Shown in pieces: positions 38,389 through 53,272 of a stretch of 64,000 bases of DNA; the stretch's first letter is position 1; each line of letters opens with the position of its first letter. Below the pieces are notes generated by a model. The model was not told the DNA's origin, did not search any database, and worked only from the letters and a program-made list of their open reading frames with translations. The DNA lies in the NCBI RefSeq assembly GCF_021404465.1, contig NZ_JABFTT010000002.1, positions 337,751 to 401,750 of the forward strand. Reading direction: 5' to 3'. This DNA comes from Billgrantia zhangzhouensis. GTDB lineage: Bacteria; Pseudomonadota; Gammaproteobacteria; Pseudomonadales; Halomonadaceae. The translations under genes were made by a program, and so were the position numbers.

Positions 38389-39735
38389 ATGAATGCCATC
38401 GTTCTGGCCATCCTGGTCATGGTCACCCTGAGTCTTGCCCGCATTTCCGTCGTCTTCGCCCTGATCGCCGCAAGCCTGGTGGGCGGGCTGGTAGCGGGCA
38501 TGCCGCTGACCGCCATCATGGATGCCTTCAATCAGGGGCTGGGCAACGGTGCTACCGTCGCCCTCTCATACGCCGTGCTGGGCGCCTTCGCCGTAGCCCT
38601 GTCCCGTTCCGGTATCACCGAACTGCTCGCCAATCGGGCCATTCGCGGGCTGCACCTGGACGACCAACCGTCAAGCCGGCGCTGGGTCGCCTTCACCCTG
38701 CTCGGCGCCCTGTTGGCCACCGCGGTCAGTTCGCAGAACCTGATTCCGGTGCATATCGCCTTCATCCCGGTACTGGTACCGCCGCTGCTCAAGCTGATGA
38801 ATCATCTGCGCCTGGATCGTCGCGTGGCAGCCTGCGTGATCACCTTCGGTATCACCGCGCCCTACATGCTGCTGCCGGTAGGCTTCGGCTCGATCTTCCT
38901 CAACGACATCCTGCTCGCCAACCTCAACGACAGGGGTGCCGCATTTGGCCTCGACGTCACCCGTGGCATGGTGCCCATAGCCATGCTGATGCCCATCGGC
39001 GGCATGGCACTGGGACTGGCCGTCGCCGTGCTGTTCAGCTACCGCCGGCCGCGCCGCTACGAGGATCGCGACCTGGCCCACGGCGACGAGACCCCGACCG
39101 AGGCCGCGCGCCACCTGGCGCCCTGGCAGATGGCGGTGCTCGGCGCCTCGCTGGTGGGCACCGTGGCGATCCAACTGCTCTCGGGTTCCATGGTGCTGGG
39201 CGGGTTGTTCGGTTTCGCCCTGCTCTCGGTGAGTGGCGTGTTCCGCTGGCACGAGCAGGACGACATCTTCACCGAAGGCATGCGCATGATGGCCCTGGTG
39301 GGTTTCATCATGATCAGTGCCGCAGGTTTTGCCGGGGTGATGCAGGCCACCGGGGAGGTGCCCGCACTAGTGGAGAGTTCGGCGGAGCTGATCGGTGACA
39401 ACAAGGGCCTGGCCGCCTTGATCATGCTGCTGGTCGGCCTGTTCATCACCATGGGCATCGGCTCGTCGTTCTCCACGGTGCCGATCATCGCTTCGCTCTA
39501 CGTGCCGCTGGCGCTGAGCTTCGGCTTCTCGCCCATGGCCACCATCGCCCTGGTGGGCACCGCCGCCGCCTTGGGCGACGCCGGCTCTCCCGCCTCGGAC
39601 TCGACCCTCGGCCCCACCGCCGGGCTCAACGCCGACGGCCAGCACGACCATATCTGGGACACCGTGGTGCCCACCTTCCTGCACTACAACGTGCCGTTGA
39701 TCGGTTTCGGCTGGCTGGCCGCCATGGTGCTTTGA
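38389..39735 (+). CDS. NhaC-type Na+/H+ antiporter family protein, probable histidine transporter
   Basis: A 448-residue membrane protein with about 11 helices. Features are [27 protein letters not shown] [22 protein letters not shown] near residue 50, the [21 protein letters not shown] segment near residue 112 and the C-terminal [33 protein letters not shown] block. Related proteins in hut loci are annotated as histidine transporters. Being the last gene of the hut group supports histidine uptake (inference). Confidence 0.88.
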   Translation: MNAIVLAILVMVTLSLARISVVFALIAASLVGGLVAGMPLTAIMDAFNQGLGNGATVALSYAVLGAFAVALSRSGITELLANRAIRGLHLDDQPSSRRWVAFTLLGALLATAVSSQNLIPVHIAFIPVLVPPLLKLMNHLRLDRRVAACVITFGITAPYMLLPVGFGSIFLNDILLANLNDRGAAFGLDVTRGMVPIAMLMPIGGMALGLAVAVLFSYRRPRRYEDRDLAHGDETPTEAARHLAPWQMAVLGASLVGTVAIQLLSGSMVLGGLFGFALLSVSGVFRWHEQDDIFTEGMRMMALVGFIMISAAGFAGVMQATGEVPALVESSAELIGDNKGLAALIMLLVGLFITMGIGSSFSTVPIIASLYVPLALSFGFSPMATIALVGTAAALGDAGSPASDSTLGPTAGLNADGQHDHIWDTVVPTFLHYNVPLIGFGWLAAMVL

Positions 39736-39755
39736 TAGGGCTTACCTGGCAGCGC

Positions 39756-40217
39756 TCAAGCCGGGCCGCAGCAGCCCTTGAACTTGCGCCCGCTGCCGCA
39801 GGGGCAAGGGTCGTTGCGGCCGGGCTTGAGGCGGGTGACGCTGGGGGTGCCGTCCAGGTAGTACCAGCGCCCCGCCTCATGCACGAAGCGCGAATTCTCC
39901 TCCAGCACGCCCCAGCGCCGGCCCTCGCGGAAGGTCGCACGAAAGTGCACGCGGCCCCGATCTCCATCCTGCCCATGATCCAGCACCTCCAATCGCACCC
40001 AGCGTGTCGACGCATCGAGGTCCAGCGCGGTCGGGCGCGTGCTCGGGTGCCAGGTGTCTTGCAAGTACTCTTGCAGGCACAGGGCGAAAGCGCTGTAGCG
40101 GGAGCGCATCAGCGCTTCCGGAGTGGACGCCGGCTCACCGGCATGAAAACGGCCGCAGCAGGCGGCCAACGGCAATAGGCTACCGCAAGGGCAGCTCGTC
40201 TCTCGCAGCGATGTCAT
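39756..40217 (-). CDS. YchJ-family protein with N- and C-terminal SEC-C zinc motifs
   Basis: 153 residues with a Cys cluster at each end: SCPCGSLLPLAACCGRFH near residue 8 and DPCPCGSGRKFKGCCG at the C-terminus (SEC-C, binds zinc). Between them is a YchJ-like domain, PEALMRSRYSAFAL...YLQDTWHPSTRP. The start at 40217 gives the Cys motif at the expected position. It converges on the NhaC-type gene with a 20-base gap. The cellular role of the family is unclear. Confidence 0.9.
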   Translation of the reverse strand: MTSLRETSCPCGSLLPLAACCGRFHAGEPASTPEALMRSRYSAFALCLQEYLQDTWHPSTRPTALDLDASTRWVRLEVLDHGQDGDRGRVHFRATFREGRRWGVLEENSRFVHEAGRWYYLDGTPSVTRLKPGRNDPCPCGSGRKFKGCCGPA

Positions 40218-40417
40218 TGGCTCTCTCGTACCGGACGAGCCACCATCATAACGCAAGCCCTCGCCACCTCGCTGTCACCGCGATGCCGCCCCTACGTCGC
40301 ACATCGCCCCAATCCCACGCGGGCTTGGACCACGTTCCTTGCCCTGGATCACTGCATCGCAGCATGGGGGTGTGATATATCTGGCGCTGCCCTCTTCACG
40401 TTCTCGGAGGTAAGGGA

Positions 40418-43213
<2,796 letters not shown>

Positions 43214-43265
43214 CTGTGCTACCCCTATAGGCACCGGAAGGAACCCGAGCCTCAGGAGATCAAGG

Positions 43266-46085
43266 ATGACTGCACGTGACGAGGAAGAACGGACTCCCTG
43301 GCATGCCATGTCGGGACAGGAGGCACTGGAGCGCCTCGATGCCAGCCAGGACGGCCTTGGCGCCGACGATGCGCGAGAGCGGCTAGAACGGTACGGCCCC
43401 AACCGGCTCCAGCAGGATGAGGGAACGCCGTGGTGGCGCCGGCTGCTGGGTCAGTTCAACAACGTGCTGATGCTGATCCTGATCGTAGCGGCGGTCGCCA
43501 GCCTGTTTCTCGGCAAGTTTCTCGACGCCTCGGCGATTCTGGGCGTGGTGATCATCATCGCCCTGATCGGCTTCATCCAGGAGGGCAAGGCCGAGAAGGC
43601 GCTGGACAGCATTCGCGACATGCTCTCGCCCAAGGCCAAGGCGCTGCGAGATGGTCATCAGAGCGAGATCGATGCCGAAGAGCTGGTTCCCGGCGATATC
43701 GTAAGGGTCGAAGGCGGCGACCGTGTCCCCGCCGACATCCGCCTGCTCGATAGCAATCGCCTCGAGGCCGAGGAAGCCGCCCTGACCGGCGAATCCACCC
43801 CGGTAGACAAGTCCGATGAGGCCGTCGACGAAGAGGCCGATCTCGCCGAGCGGAGTTCGATGCTGTTCGCCGGCACCATCGTGGCCAAGGGCACCGCCAC
43901 GGGGGTCGTGGTGCAGACCGGTTCGCATACCGAGATCGGGCGCATTTCGGAAATGCTGCGCGGTGTCGAGCAGCTCCAGACACCATTGGTACAACAGCTC
44001 GACCGGGCGGGACGCATCCTCGCCTTCTGTATCGTTGGCGCCGCGTTTCTGACCGGCGCCTTCGGCGTACTGATGCATGACCAGCCCTGGGCCGACATGT
44101 TCATGGCCGGCGTCGGGCTTGCCGTGGCGGCCATTCCCGAAGGGCTGCCAGCCATCGTCACCATCTCACTGGCCTTGGGCGTGCAGTCGATGGCCAACAA
44201 GAACGCCATCGTGCGCCGTCTGCCCGCGGTGGAAACGCTGGGTTCGATCTCGACCATCTTCTCCGACAAGACCGGCACCCTCACCCGCAACGAAATGACG
44301 GCCCAGGCCATCTGGCTGCCCGAGGGTGAATTTCGTCTCTCCGGCATCGGCTTCGCCCCGGAGGGCAAGTTCCATCTTGCCCCGCGAAACGGCACGTCGG
44401 GCGAGCACGACGAGCAGGAGCGGCACGGTAAAGAGGAACGGCATGGCGAAGAGGAGGACTACGGCGAGGAAATCTCACCGGAGGACTACCCCGCCCTCAC
44501 CCATTTCCTTCAAGTGGGCGCGCTGTGCAACGACGCCGAGCCATGCCACGAAGACGAGGCGTGGTCGATAGCAGGCGACCCTACCGAAGGCGCGCTGGTC
44601 GTCGCTGCCGCCAAGGCGGGGTTCGACACTCACGACCTCAATGACGAGCACCCTCGCGAGGACGAGATTCCCTTCGATTCCGAGCGCAAGTACATGGCCA
44701 CCCTCAACGACCTGGAGGGCAAGCGCCTGCTGCTCAAGGGCGCGCCGGATCGCCTGCTCGACATGTGCGAAAAGGAGCGCGGCACGGATGGCGACACCGA
44801 ACTCGACCGCGACGCCTGGGAAGAGCGAATACACGAGCTCTCGTCACGCGGTCTGCGCGTGCTGGCCCTGGCCGAAAAGGAAGCCGGAGACGTCTCGGGT
44901 GAACTCGAGGACGACGATGTCGAACACGGCTTGACCCTGCTCGGCCTGGTGGGTCTGCTCGATCCCCCACGGGAAGCCGCCATCGAAGCGGTCGCCAACT
45001 GCCAGAAGGCCGGGATCCGCCCCGTGATGGTGACGGGAGATCACGCCGTCACGGCCACCGCCATCGCCGATCAGCTGGGCTTTGCACGGACGGAGCGCGC
45101 CCTGAGCGGCCATGAGATCGAGGCCATGGGCGATGAGGAGCTGGAGCGGGAGATCACCGAGGTCGACGTCTATGCCCGCGCCGCCCCCGAGCACAAGCTG
45201 CGCCTGGTGCAGGCCATGCAGGCGCGCGGCGGCATCTGCGCGATGACCGGCGACGGAGTCAACGACGGGCCGGCGCTCAAACGCGCCGATGTCGGCGTGG
45301 CCATGGGTGTCCAGGGTACCGAGGCGGCCAAGGAAGCCGCCGAGATGGTGCTCACCGACGACAATTTCGCCACGATCGTGGCTGCGGTGGGCGAAGGTCG
45401 CAAGGTCTACGATAATATCCGCAAGACCACCACCTTCATTTTGCCGACCAACGGTGCCGAGAGCCTGGCCATTCTTCTTGCCATTCTCGCCGGCATCACC
45501 CTGCCGATCACCGGCCTTCAGGTGCTGTGGGTCAACATGATCACGGCCGTCACCCTGGGTATCGCCCTGGTATTCGAGCATGCCGAGGACAACGTGATGG
45601 AGCGCAAGCCCCGCGATCCTCATGCGCCATTGCTCGACTTGTTCATGCTGTGGCGGGTCATCTTCGTCTCGATACTGCTGGTCGTGTGCGTGTTCGCCAT
45701 CTTCAGTTGGATCCTGTACGGCCAGGGCGGCAGCGCCGAACAAGCCCGCAGTGGAGCGGTGAACATGCTGGTGGCCGGGGAGATCGCCTATCTCATCAAC
45801 AGCCGCTACCTGCTCAACAATACACTCTCACTGTCAGGCCTGTTCGGCAGCCGCCCGGTGCTGCTGGCGATCGCGCTGGTCGTCGTGGTGCAGCTGGGCT
45901 GGACCTACCTGCCCTTCATGCAATTGGTGTTCGGCATCGAGGGCCTCACGTTGAGCCATTGGGGGGCGATCCTCGTCGCCAGTATCGCCGTCTACCTGAT
46001 CGTGGAGGCCGAGAAGTGGGTGCTGCGTCGACGTCAGACACACACGGAAAGCGATCGCGTCGCGACCGCTCCTGCCGCCAATTGA
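43266..46085 (+). CDS. P-type cation-transporting ATPase, second of a tandem pair
   Basis: A 939-residue paralogue of the preceding gene, aligning without gaps over the first 370 residues (Asp334 in DKTGT, PEGLP at 291-295). M6 again lacks the calcium-pump Asp ([12 protein letters not shown]). It differs by a hydrophilic insert at about residues 375-405 rich in Glu, His and Gly ([14 protein letters not shown]), in the nucleotide-binding domain. CAGGAG RBS, 52 bases after the first gene, so cotranscribed. Its stop abuts the hrpB stop on the other strand with no spacer. Confidence 0.93.
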   Translation: MTARDEEERTPWHAMSGQEALERLDASQDGLGADDARERLERYGPNRLQQDEGTPWWRRLLGQFNNVLMLILIVAAVASLFLGKFLDASAILGVVIIIALIGFIQEGKAEKALDSIRDMLSPKAKALRDGHQSEIDAEELVPGDIVRVEGGDRVPADIRLLDSNRLEAEEAALTGESTPVDKSDEAVDEEADLAERSSMLFAGTIVAKGTATGVVVQTGSHTEIGRISEMLRGVEQLQTPLVQQLDRAGRILAFCIVGAAFLTGAFGVLMHDQPWADMFMAGVGLAVAAIPEGLPAIVTISLALGVQSMANKNAIVRRLPAVETLGSISTIFSDKTGTLTRNEMTAQAIWLPEGEFRLSGIGFAPEGKFHLAPRNGTSGEHDEQERHGKEERHGEEEDYGEEISPEDYPALTHFLQVGALCNDAEPCHEDEAWSIAGDPTEGALVVAAAKAGFDTHDLNDEHPREDEIPFDSERKYMATLNDLEGKRLLLKGAPDRLLDMCEKERGTDGDTELDRDAWEERIHELSSRGLRVLALAEKEAGDVSGELEDDDVEHGLTLLGLVGLLDPPREAAIEAVANCQKAGIRPVMVTGDHAVTATAIADQLGFARTERALSGHEIEAMGDEELEREITEVDVYARAAPEHKLRLVQAMQARGGICAMTGDGVNDGPALKRADVGVAMGVQGTEAAKEAAEMVLTDDNFATIVAAVGEGRKVYDNIRKTTTFILPTNGAESLAILLAILAGITLPITGLQVLWVNMITAVTLGIALVFEHAEDNVMERKPRDPHAPLLDLFMLWRVIFVSILLVVCVFAIFSWILYGQGGSAEQARSGAVNMLVAGEIAYLINSRYLLNNTLSLSGLFGSRPVLLAIALVVVVQLGWTYLPFMQLVFGIEGLTLSHWGAILVASIAVYLIVEAEKWVLRRRQTHTESDRVATAPAAN

Positions 46086-48584
46086 TCAGGAGCGTCGCTT
46101 GGTGCGGGCGGTAGCCTCGGCGGTGGTGGGATCCTCCGGCCAGGGGTGCTTGGGGTAACGGCCGCGCATCTCGCGGCGTACCTCGGGGTAGCCGTTGGCC
46201 CAGAAGCTGGCGAGATCCGCCGTAACCTGCAGCGGACGCCGTGCTGGCGAGAGCAGGTGCAGCAGCACCGCCACCCGCCCCTCGGCGATTCGCGGCGACT
46301 CCTGCCAGCCGAAGGTCTCCTGCAGCTTCACCGCCAGCACCGGCGCCCGCCCCTCCAGGCACGGCGTGTAGTCGAGGCGTATCTGCGAGCCGCTGGGCAC
46401 TTCGAGGCGCTCCGGCGCCAGCACATCGAGGCGGCTGCGTAGCGACCAGTCAAGGCTATCCAACAGCAAGCGGCCCAGCGGCAGCCGTGTCACCGTGTCG
46501 AGGCTTCTGGCACCGTCTAGGTGCGGCCCCAGCCAGGCGTCGAGATCATCGAGCAGCGCCGGCAGCGACCAGTTGGGCCAATTCTGCTCATCATCACAAC
46601 GAGAGCCCAGCTCCTGGCGCAATAGCGCCACCCTGCCACGCAGCTGCTCGGCGCTGTGGTCGAAGGGCAGCTCGCCGCGCCGGCGCAGCGCATCGAGCAG
46701 CGCTTGACGCACTGCCTCCGGCGGCAGCGACGAAAGCGGCTTGCGCTCGAGCACTACCGCTCCCAGGCCGCGAACCTGCTCGCCGATCAGGCGCCCCTGC
46801 TCCTCCGACCACTCCAGGCTCGCCCGCCATTCTCGCGTTTCGGGAAACAGCGCCTCGAGCCGCGGTCGCTCGATAGCCACGCCACGAAAGATTCGCGCGC
46901 CGCTGGCCTGGCCGTCGAGATCGGCGGCCACCAGCAGCTCGGCATGGGCCAGCGGATGCCGCTCTGGCAGGGTCGCCAAGCCACCGGACGCCAGGCGGAA
47001 GCGACCCGGCCCGGTGTCGTGATGGATACGCTGCGCCACCCGGTCCGGATAGGCCAGCGCCAGCAGCTCCCCCAGCGGGGCCAAACTCGAGACCTCCAGG
47101 CGCACACCGCCAATGCGGGCCAGGCGCTGGGCCTCACGCTGCCATTGACGGTGAGCAGCGGGCTGCGCCAGACGAGCCTGAAGCGTGCGCTCCAGGTCCT
47201 GTTCGCCGTCGAGATCGCGCCCTTCAAGCGCCGCCACCAGGGCACAGGACAGCGGCACGGCGTCGAGTTCGCCGGCACGCGCCAGCATCGCTGCCAGGCG
47301 CGGATGGGTGGGCCAACGCACGCAGGCACGGCCCAGCTCGGTGAGCAGGAAGCCTTCGTCCATCAGGCCGAGCCGCTGCAGCAGACGCCGCCCCGCGGCC
47401 AGCGCCCCGGCGGGCGGCGGCGTGATCCAGGCCAGCCCGGCCGGATCGACGATGCCCCAGCGGGCCAGCTCGAAGGCCAGCGGGGCGAGATCGGCCTGCA
47501 GCATTTCCGGCTCGCCGTGAGCCGGCAGCGGCTGCTCCTCGGCCCACAGTCGCAGGCAAAGCCCCGGTCCCTGACGCCCGGCCCGGCCGCGACGCTGATC
47601 GGCGCTGGCGCGATTGACACGGCGAGTCTCCAGCCGGCTGAGCCCGCTGCGCGGCTGGAACACCGGTACCCGCTCCTGGCCGGCATCGACGACGATGCGT
47701 ACGCCATCCACCGTGACGCTGGATTCGGCGATAGCGGTGGAGAGCACCACGCGCCGCTGGCCGTCAGGCTCGGGCTTCAAGGCGCGGCGCTGCTCTTCGA
47801 GGGGCAACCGCCCGTGCAGTTCGCGCACCGCCAGTTCGGGCTGGCGGCTCGCCAGCTCATGCGCCAGGCGGCGGATCTCGGCCACGCCGGGCAGGAACAC
47901 CAGAGCATCGCCTTCGCTCAGGGCAAGGGCTTCCCCTATCGCCTTGGCCTGTTGGCCTGCGGCGTCGTCCCTGGAATTGATATGAGTGCTGAGTGGACGA
48001 TAGCGGGTCTCCACCGGGAAGCTGCGCCCCTGGCTCTTGAGCAGCGGCGTGGCTTCGCCGAGCACACCAAGCAAAGCCTCGACGTCAAGGGTGGCCGACA
48101 TCACCAGCAGACGCAGGTCGTCACGCACCGACTGGGCATCAAGCGCCAGGGCCAGCCCCAGGTCGGCCTCCAGGCTGCGCTCGTGAAACTCGTCGAAGAC
48201 GATGCCGCTCACCCCTTCGAGCAACGGATCGTCCTGCAGCATGCGCGTCAGCACCCCTTGGGTGACCACCTCGAGCCGCGTGTTGGACCCCACCCGGCTC
48301 TCGCCGCGCATGCGGTAGCCAACGGTCTCGCCTATTCCTTCGCCCAGGCTTTCCGCCATGAAGCCGGCGGCCAAGCGAGCGGCCACCCGACGCGGCTCCA
48401 GCAGCAGCAGGCGGCCTTTGCCACACTCACCCAAACACCAGGCCTCGTTCAGCAACGCCAACGGCACCCGAGTGGTCTTGCCCGCCCCGGGTTCGGCGAC
48501 GAGCAGCACTCGGGAGTGCGCGGCCAACGCCTGGCGGATCGCCGGCAGTTGGGCATCGATAGGCAGTTCGCCGGCTAGCGTCAT
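46086..48584 (-). CDS. hrpB: ATP-dependent helicase HrpB (DEAH family)
   Basis: An 832-residue DEAH helicase. Motif [15 protein letters not shown] near residue 30, motif II DEFHER near residue 130, motif III SAT, motif [14 protein letters not shown] near residue 335, then the HA2 domain and a C-terminal HrpB-specific domain. The ATG at 48584 ([16 protein letters not shown]) gives the typical family N-terminus; ATG 48605 is an alternative seven codons upstream. Biological role in most bacteria is undefined. It shares a 63-base divergent spacer with the GAPDH gene. Confidence 0.94.
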   Translation of the reverse strand: MTLAGELPIDAQLPAIRQALAAHSRVLLVAEPGAGKTTRVPLALLNEAWCLGECGKGRLLLLEPRRVAARLAAGFMAESLGEGIGETVGYRMRGESRVGSNTRLEVVTQGVLTRMLQDDPLLEGVSGIVFDEFHERSLEADLGLALALDAQSVRDDLRLLVMSATLDVEALLGVLGEATPLLKSQGRSFPVETRYRPLSTHINSRDDAAGQQAKAIGEALALSEGDALVFLPGVAEIRRLAHELASRQPELAVRELHGRLPLEEQRRALKPEPDGQRRVVLSTAIAESSVTVDGVRIVVDAGQERVPVFQPRSGLSRLETRRVNRASADQRRGRAGRQGPGLCLRLWAEEQPLPAHGEPEMLQADLAPLAFELARWGIVDPAGLAWITPPPAGALAAGRRLLQRLGLMDEGFLLTELGRACVRWPTHPRLAAMLARAGELDAVPLSCALVAALEGRDLDGEQDLERTLQARLAQPAAHRQWQREAQRLARIGGVRLEVSSLAPLGELLALAYPDRVAQRIHHDTGPGRFRLASGGLATLPERHPLAHAELLVAADLDGQASGARIFRGVAIERPRLEALFPETREWRASLEWSEEQGRLIGEQVRGLGAVVLERKPLSSLPPEAVRQALLDALRRRGELPFDHSAEQLRGRVALLRQELGSRCDDEQNWPNWSLPALLDDLDAWLGPHLDGARSLDTVTRLPLGRLLLDSLDWSLRSRLDVLAPERLEVPSGSQIRLDYTPCLEGRAPVLAVKLQETFGWQESPRIAEGRVAVLLHLLSPARRPLQVTADLASFWANGYPEVRREMRGRYPKHPWPEDPTTAEATARTKRRS

Positions 48585-48647
48585 CGAATTGTCATCTCGC
48601 CTCATATACGATTTGCCATATGTTTCTGCCAAGCCACAGGACACCTC

Positions 48648-49682
48648 ATGACCCTACTCATCGGCATCAACGGCTTCGGCCGTATTGGCCGCCTGGCGCT
48701 GCGTGCCGGCTGGACCAACCCGGACCTCGAGTTCGTGCGCATCAACGACCCGGGCGGCGATGCCGCCACTTTCGCCCACCTGCTGCAATTCGACTCGGTA
48801 CACGGCCAGTGGAGCGGCGGCGGCGATGATATCACGTCGACCGAAGACGCCATCGTGGTATCCGGCAAGCGCATCGCCTTCAGCGCCAACCGCGAGATCG
48901 CCGATACCGACTGGTCCGACTGCGACGTGGTGATCGAGTGCTCGGGCAAGATGAAGAGCACCACCAAGCTCCAGGGCTACCTGGACCAGGGCGTGAAGCG
49001 CGTGGTGGTCAGCGCACCGGTGAAGGAAGAAGGCGTGCTCAACGTGGTGATGGGGGTGAACGACCACCTCTTCGACCCCGCCAGCCACCGCATCGTCACC
49101 GCGGCGAGCTGCACCACCAACTGCCTGGCGCCGGTGGTCAAGGTGATCCACGAGCAGCTCGGCATCCGCCACGGCTCGATGACCACCATTCACGACATCA
49201 CCAATACCCAGGTGATTCTGGATAGCCCGCACAAGGATTTGCGCCGGGCCCGGGCCTGCGGCATGAGCCTGATCCCGACCACCACCGGCTCGGCCAAGGC
49301 GATCACTGCCATCTTCCCTGAACTCGAGGGTAAGCTGAACGGCCACGCCGTGCGTGTGCCGCTGGCCAACGCCTCGCTCACCGACATGGTGTTCGAGGTG
49401 GCGCGCGAAACCACGGTCGAGGAGGTCAATGCGCTGCTCAAGCAGGCCGCCGAGGGCGAACTGGCTGGCATCCTGGGCTATGAGGAGCGCCCGCTGGTCT
49501 CCATCGACTATCGCAGCGACCCGCGCAGCTCCATCGTCGACGCCCTCTCCACCATGGTGGTGGCCGGCACCCAGGTGAAGCTCTACGCCTGGTACGACAA
49601 CGAATACGGCTACGCCTGTCGCACCGTGGAACTGGCCGCCAAGGTGGGGAAAGCCACCGGGGTGGAGAGCGGCGGAAGATGA
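48648..49682 (+). CDS. Glyceraldehyde-3-phosphate dehydrogenase, ArsJ-associated type
   Basis: 344-residue GAPDH with NAD-binding [14 protein letters not shown] near residue 7, catalytic Cys155 in [12 protein letters not shown], and [10 protein letters not shown] near the C-terminus. Coupled to arsJ by an ATGA overlap, so this is the arsenate-detoxification paralogue rather than the glycolytic enzyme. In the known pathway it forms 1-arseno-3-phosphoglycerate from arsenate and glyceraldehyde 3-phosphate, which ArsJ exports. A CATAT-N10-ATATG dyad (about 48602-48621) lies upstream; no arsR gene is adjacent. Confidence 0.92.
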   Translation: MTLLIGINGFGRIGRLALRAGWTNPDLEFVRINDPGGDAATFAHLLQFDSVHGQWSGGGDDITSTEDAIVVSGKRIAFSANREIADTDWSDCDVVIECSGKMKSTTKLQGYLDQGVKRVVVSAPVKEEGVLNVVMGVNDHLFDPASHRIVTAASCTTNCLAPVVKVIHEQLGIRHGSMTTIHDITNTQVILDSPHKDLRRARACGMSLIPTTTGSAKAITAIFPELEGKLNGHAVRVPLANASLTDMVFEVARETTVEEVNALLKQAAEGELAGILGYEERPLVSIDYRSDPRSSIVDALSTMVVAGTQVKLYAWYDNEYGYACRTVELAAKVGKATGVESGGR

Positions 49683-50902
49683 TCGCCCGCGTTGCCGCTC
49701 TGCCCCGCGAGGTTCGCCAATATTTGCTGGTGACCGGCAACTACTGGGGCTTCACGCTCACCGACGGCGCCCTGCGCATGCTGGTGGTGCTCTACTTCCA
49801 CCAGCTCGGCTATTCAGCGCTGGAAGTCGCGCTGCTGTTCCTGTTCTACGAGTTCTTCGGCGTAGTGACCAACCTGGTGGGCGGCTGGCTGGGCGCGCGG
49901 CTGGGGCTCAACCGCACCATGAACCTGGGGCTGGGCTTGCAGATCGTCGCCCTGGCCATGCTGCTCCTTCCCACGGCCTGGCTCACGGTGCCCTGGGTAA
50001 TGGCGGCCCAGGCACTCTCGGGCATCGCCAAGGACCTCAACAAGATGAGCGCCAAGAGCGCGATTAAGGGCCTGGTACCGACGGGCGACGAGGGACACAC
50101 CTCACTCTACCGCTGGGTGGCGCTGCTCACCGGCTCGAAGAACGCACTCAAGGGAGTGGGCTTCTTTATCGGCGGGCTGCTGCTCACGCTGATCGGCTTC
50201 CAGGGCGCGATACTGGCCATGGCGCTGATGCTCATCGGCGTGCTCTGCCTCTCGCTCGTCCGCCTCGACGCCGACCTGGGGCGAGCCAAGGCCAAGCCCA
50301 AATTCCGCGAGATCCTCTCCAAGAGCCGGGCAATCAACATTCTCTCGGCGGCGCGAATGTTTCTGTTCGGCGCCCGCGACGTGTGGTTCGTGGTGGCGCT
50401 GCCGGTGTTCCTCGCTACCCAGTTCGGCTGGGACCATTGGCGAGTCGGCGGTTTCCTGGCGCTGTGGGTGATCGGCTACGGGGCACTGCAGGCGGTGGCG
50501 CCACGCATCACCGGGCGCACGGCGGGACGCGGCGCCGCCATCGCTTGGGCCGCGGCACTGGCGGCGCTACCGGCATTGATCGCGCTCGGTCTTCAGTGGG
50601 AGTGGCAACCGCACGTGGTATTGCTGGGCGGGCTGTTGCTGTTCGGCGCGGTGTTTGCGGTGAACTCCAGCCTGCATAGCTTCCTGATCGTGCGCATGGC
50701 GCGCTCGGACGGGGTCTCGCTGGACGTGGGCTTCTACTACATGGCCAACGCCATGGGCCGACTGATCGGCACCCTGCTCTCCGGCTGGCTCTACATGACC
50801 GGCGGCCTCACCGCCACGCTGTGGGTATCGAGCGCCATGCTGGTGGCCACGGTGGCGATCAGCCTGGCGTTGCCGAGGGAGGCCTCACCCCACACCCCTT
50901 GA
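49679..50902 (+). CDS. arsJ: Organoarsenical efflux MFS transporter ArsJ
   Basis: A 407-residue, 12-helix MFS protein. The ArsJ-like N-terminal stretch [57 protein letters not shown] near residue 115 and [19 protein letters not shown] near residue 145 are characteristic. It exports 1-arseno-3-phosphoglycerate, which decays to arsenate outside. The 4-base overlap with the GAPDH gene means the pair is translated together. Its 3' end overlaps the converging TetR gene by 44 bases. Confidence 0.93.
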   Translation: MIARVAALPREVRQYLLVTGNYWGFTLTDGALRMLVVLYFHQLGYSALEVALLFLFYEFFGVVTNLVGGWLGARLGLNRTMNLGLGLQIVALAMLLLPTAWLTVPWVMAAQALSGIAKDLNKMSAKSAIKGLVPTGDEGHTSLYRWVALLTGSKNALKGVGFFIGGLLLTLIGFQGAILAMALMLIGVLCLSLVRLDADLGRAKAKPKFREILSKSRAINILSAARMFLFGARDVWFVVALPVFLATQFGWDHWRVGGFLALWVIGYGALQAVAPRITGRTAGRGAAIAWAAALAALPALIALGLQWEWQPHVVLLGGLLLFGAVFAVNSSLHSFLIVRMARSDGVSLDVGFYYMANAMGRLIGTLLSGWLYMTGGLTATLWVSSAMLVATVAISLALPREASPHTP

Positions 50903-51542
50903 GGATCACCTGGGTCAGGAACCGAGTAATGCGCTCGACGTCGGCATCGCTGATCTCGTCCTTGCCGGTAATGCCCAGCACCTGAGCCTCGAAGTCGGCG
51001 TAGTGCTGGGTGGCCGACCAGATCAGGAAGATCAACCATACCGGATCGACCGGGTCCATCAGGCCCCGCTCTTCCCACTGCTCGAAGATTCGCGCCCGGG
51101 TCTGCACCCACTGGCGCAACTCGCCACGCAGATAGCCCTGCAGGAAAGGCGCACCGCCAAGTATCTCCGCGGCGAACAGCCGCGACCCTTCCGGGTGCTG
51201 ACGGGAGAGCTGCATCTTGCTGCGAATGAACGCTTCGAGCACCTCTGCGGGGTCGTCCTCCACGCTGATGTCGTCGAGCAGGGCATTCCAGCGCGCCATC
51301 ATGCGCTCCAGCAGCCGCACGTAGAGGCCCCGCTTGTTGCCCATGTAGTAGAGCACGTTGGACTTGGGCAGCCCCGCCTCCTCGGCGATGGCCTGTACGC
51401 TGGCGCCACGGTAACCGTACTGGGCGAAGACCCGCTCGGCAGCCTCGAGAATTTCACGTTCGTTGCGCTCACGGGTAGCGCCATTGCTCTCGCTGCCCTG
51501 CCGCGAGCGCAGCATGGACTCGGGTTCGGTCACGTCTGTCAT
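50859..51542 (-). CDS. TetR-family regulator, RutR-like
   Basis: A 227-residue regulator. N-terminal helix-turn-helix: REILEAAERVFAQYGYRGASVQAIAEEAGLPKSNVLYYMGNKRGLY (about residues 28-74). The C-terminal domain has the RutR pattern EAFIRSKMQLSRQHPEGSRLFAAEILGGAPFL and WSATQHYADFEAQVLGITGK. Start 51542 is chosen because the upstream extension crosses the operator. It is divergent from xdhABC-guaD, and a RutR-type palindrome lies in between, so it likely responds to a pyrimidine or purine and controls xanthine catabolism. Confidence 0.9.
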   Translation of the reverse strand: MTDVTEPESMLRSRQGSESNGATRERNEREILEAAERVFAQYGYRGASVQAIAEEAGLPKSNVLYYMGNKRGLYVRLLERMMARWNALLDDISVEDDPAEVLEAFIRSKMQLSRQHPEGSRLFAAEILGGAPFLQGYLRGELRQWVQTRARIFEQWEERGLMDPVDPVWLIFLIWSATQHYADFEAQVLGITGKDEISDADVERITRFLTQVILKGCGVRPPSATPG

Positions 51543-51675
51543 CCAAAGGCCCTGCCCTTCGTGAGGTGGTGAGACAAAGCAAGAGAGTGCCCCACCGCGG
51601 CAGTTCCTGCAAATGAGACCATCGGCGCCACTGGCTCTTGCAAAGTGCGACATCCTGGCCCATGCTGACAATATC

Positions 51676-51691
51676 CTGACCACTTGGTCAG
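51676..51691. promoter_or_regulatory. RutR-type operator
   Basis: CTGACCACTTGGTCAG is a perfect 7-bp dyad with a 2-base centre and matches the E. coli RutR consensus TTGACCA-N2-TGGTCAA at all but the outermost base of each arm. It sits 134 bases before the TetR start and 124 bases before xdhA, suitable for control of both. Confidence 0.75.
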
Positions 51692-51757
51692 AACCTGCAA
51701 GACGGACACAAGGTCAATAGTCAATAAGAGACCGTTACAAATTCTTGGAAGAGTCCC

Positions 51758-51809
51758 TAACAAGAGCCTTTAACAAGCGTTCTTAACAAAGAGTCCTAAA
51801 CAAGAGACA
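51758..51809 (+). repeat. Four degenerate 13-bp direct repeats before xdhA
   Basis: Units beginning at 51758, 51771, 51784 and 51797 each start TAACAAG, TAACAAG, TAACAAA and TAAACAAG, an exact 13-base period ending 5 bases before the xdhA ATG. The array spans the expected 5' UTR and RBS of xdhA, so it may affect translation or be slippage-generated. Confidence 0.65.
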
Positions 51810-51814
51810 AGGCG

Positions 51815-53255
<1,441 letters not shown>

Positions 53256-53272
<17 letters not shown>

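Noticed and set aside
46656..48578. 640-codon open frame opposite hrpB
   Set aside because: Antisense shadow; hrpB shows all DEAH helicase motifs on the other strand and this frame shows none.
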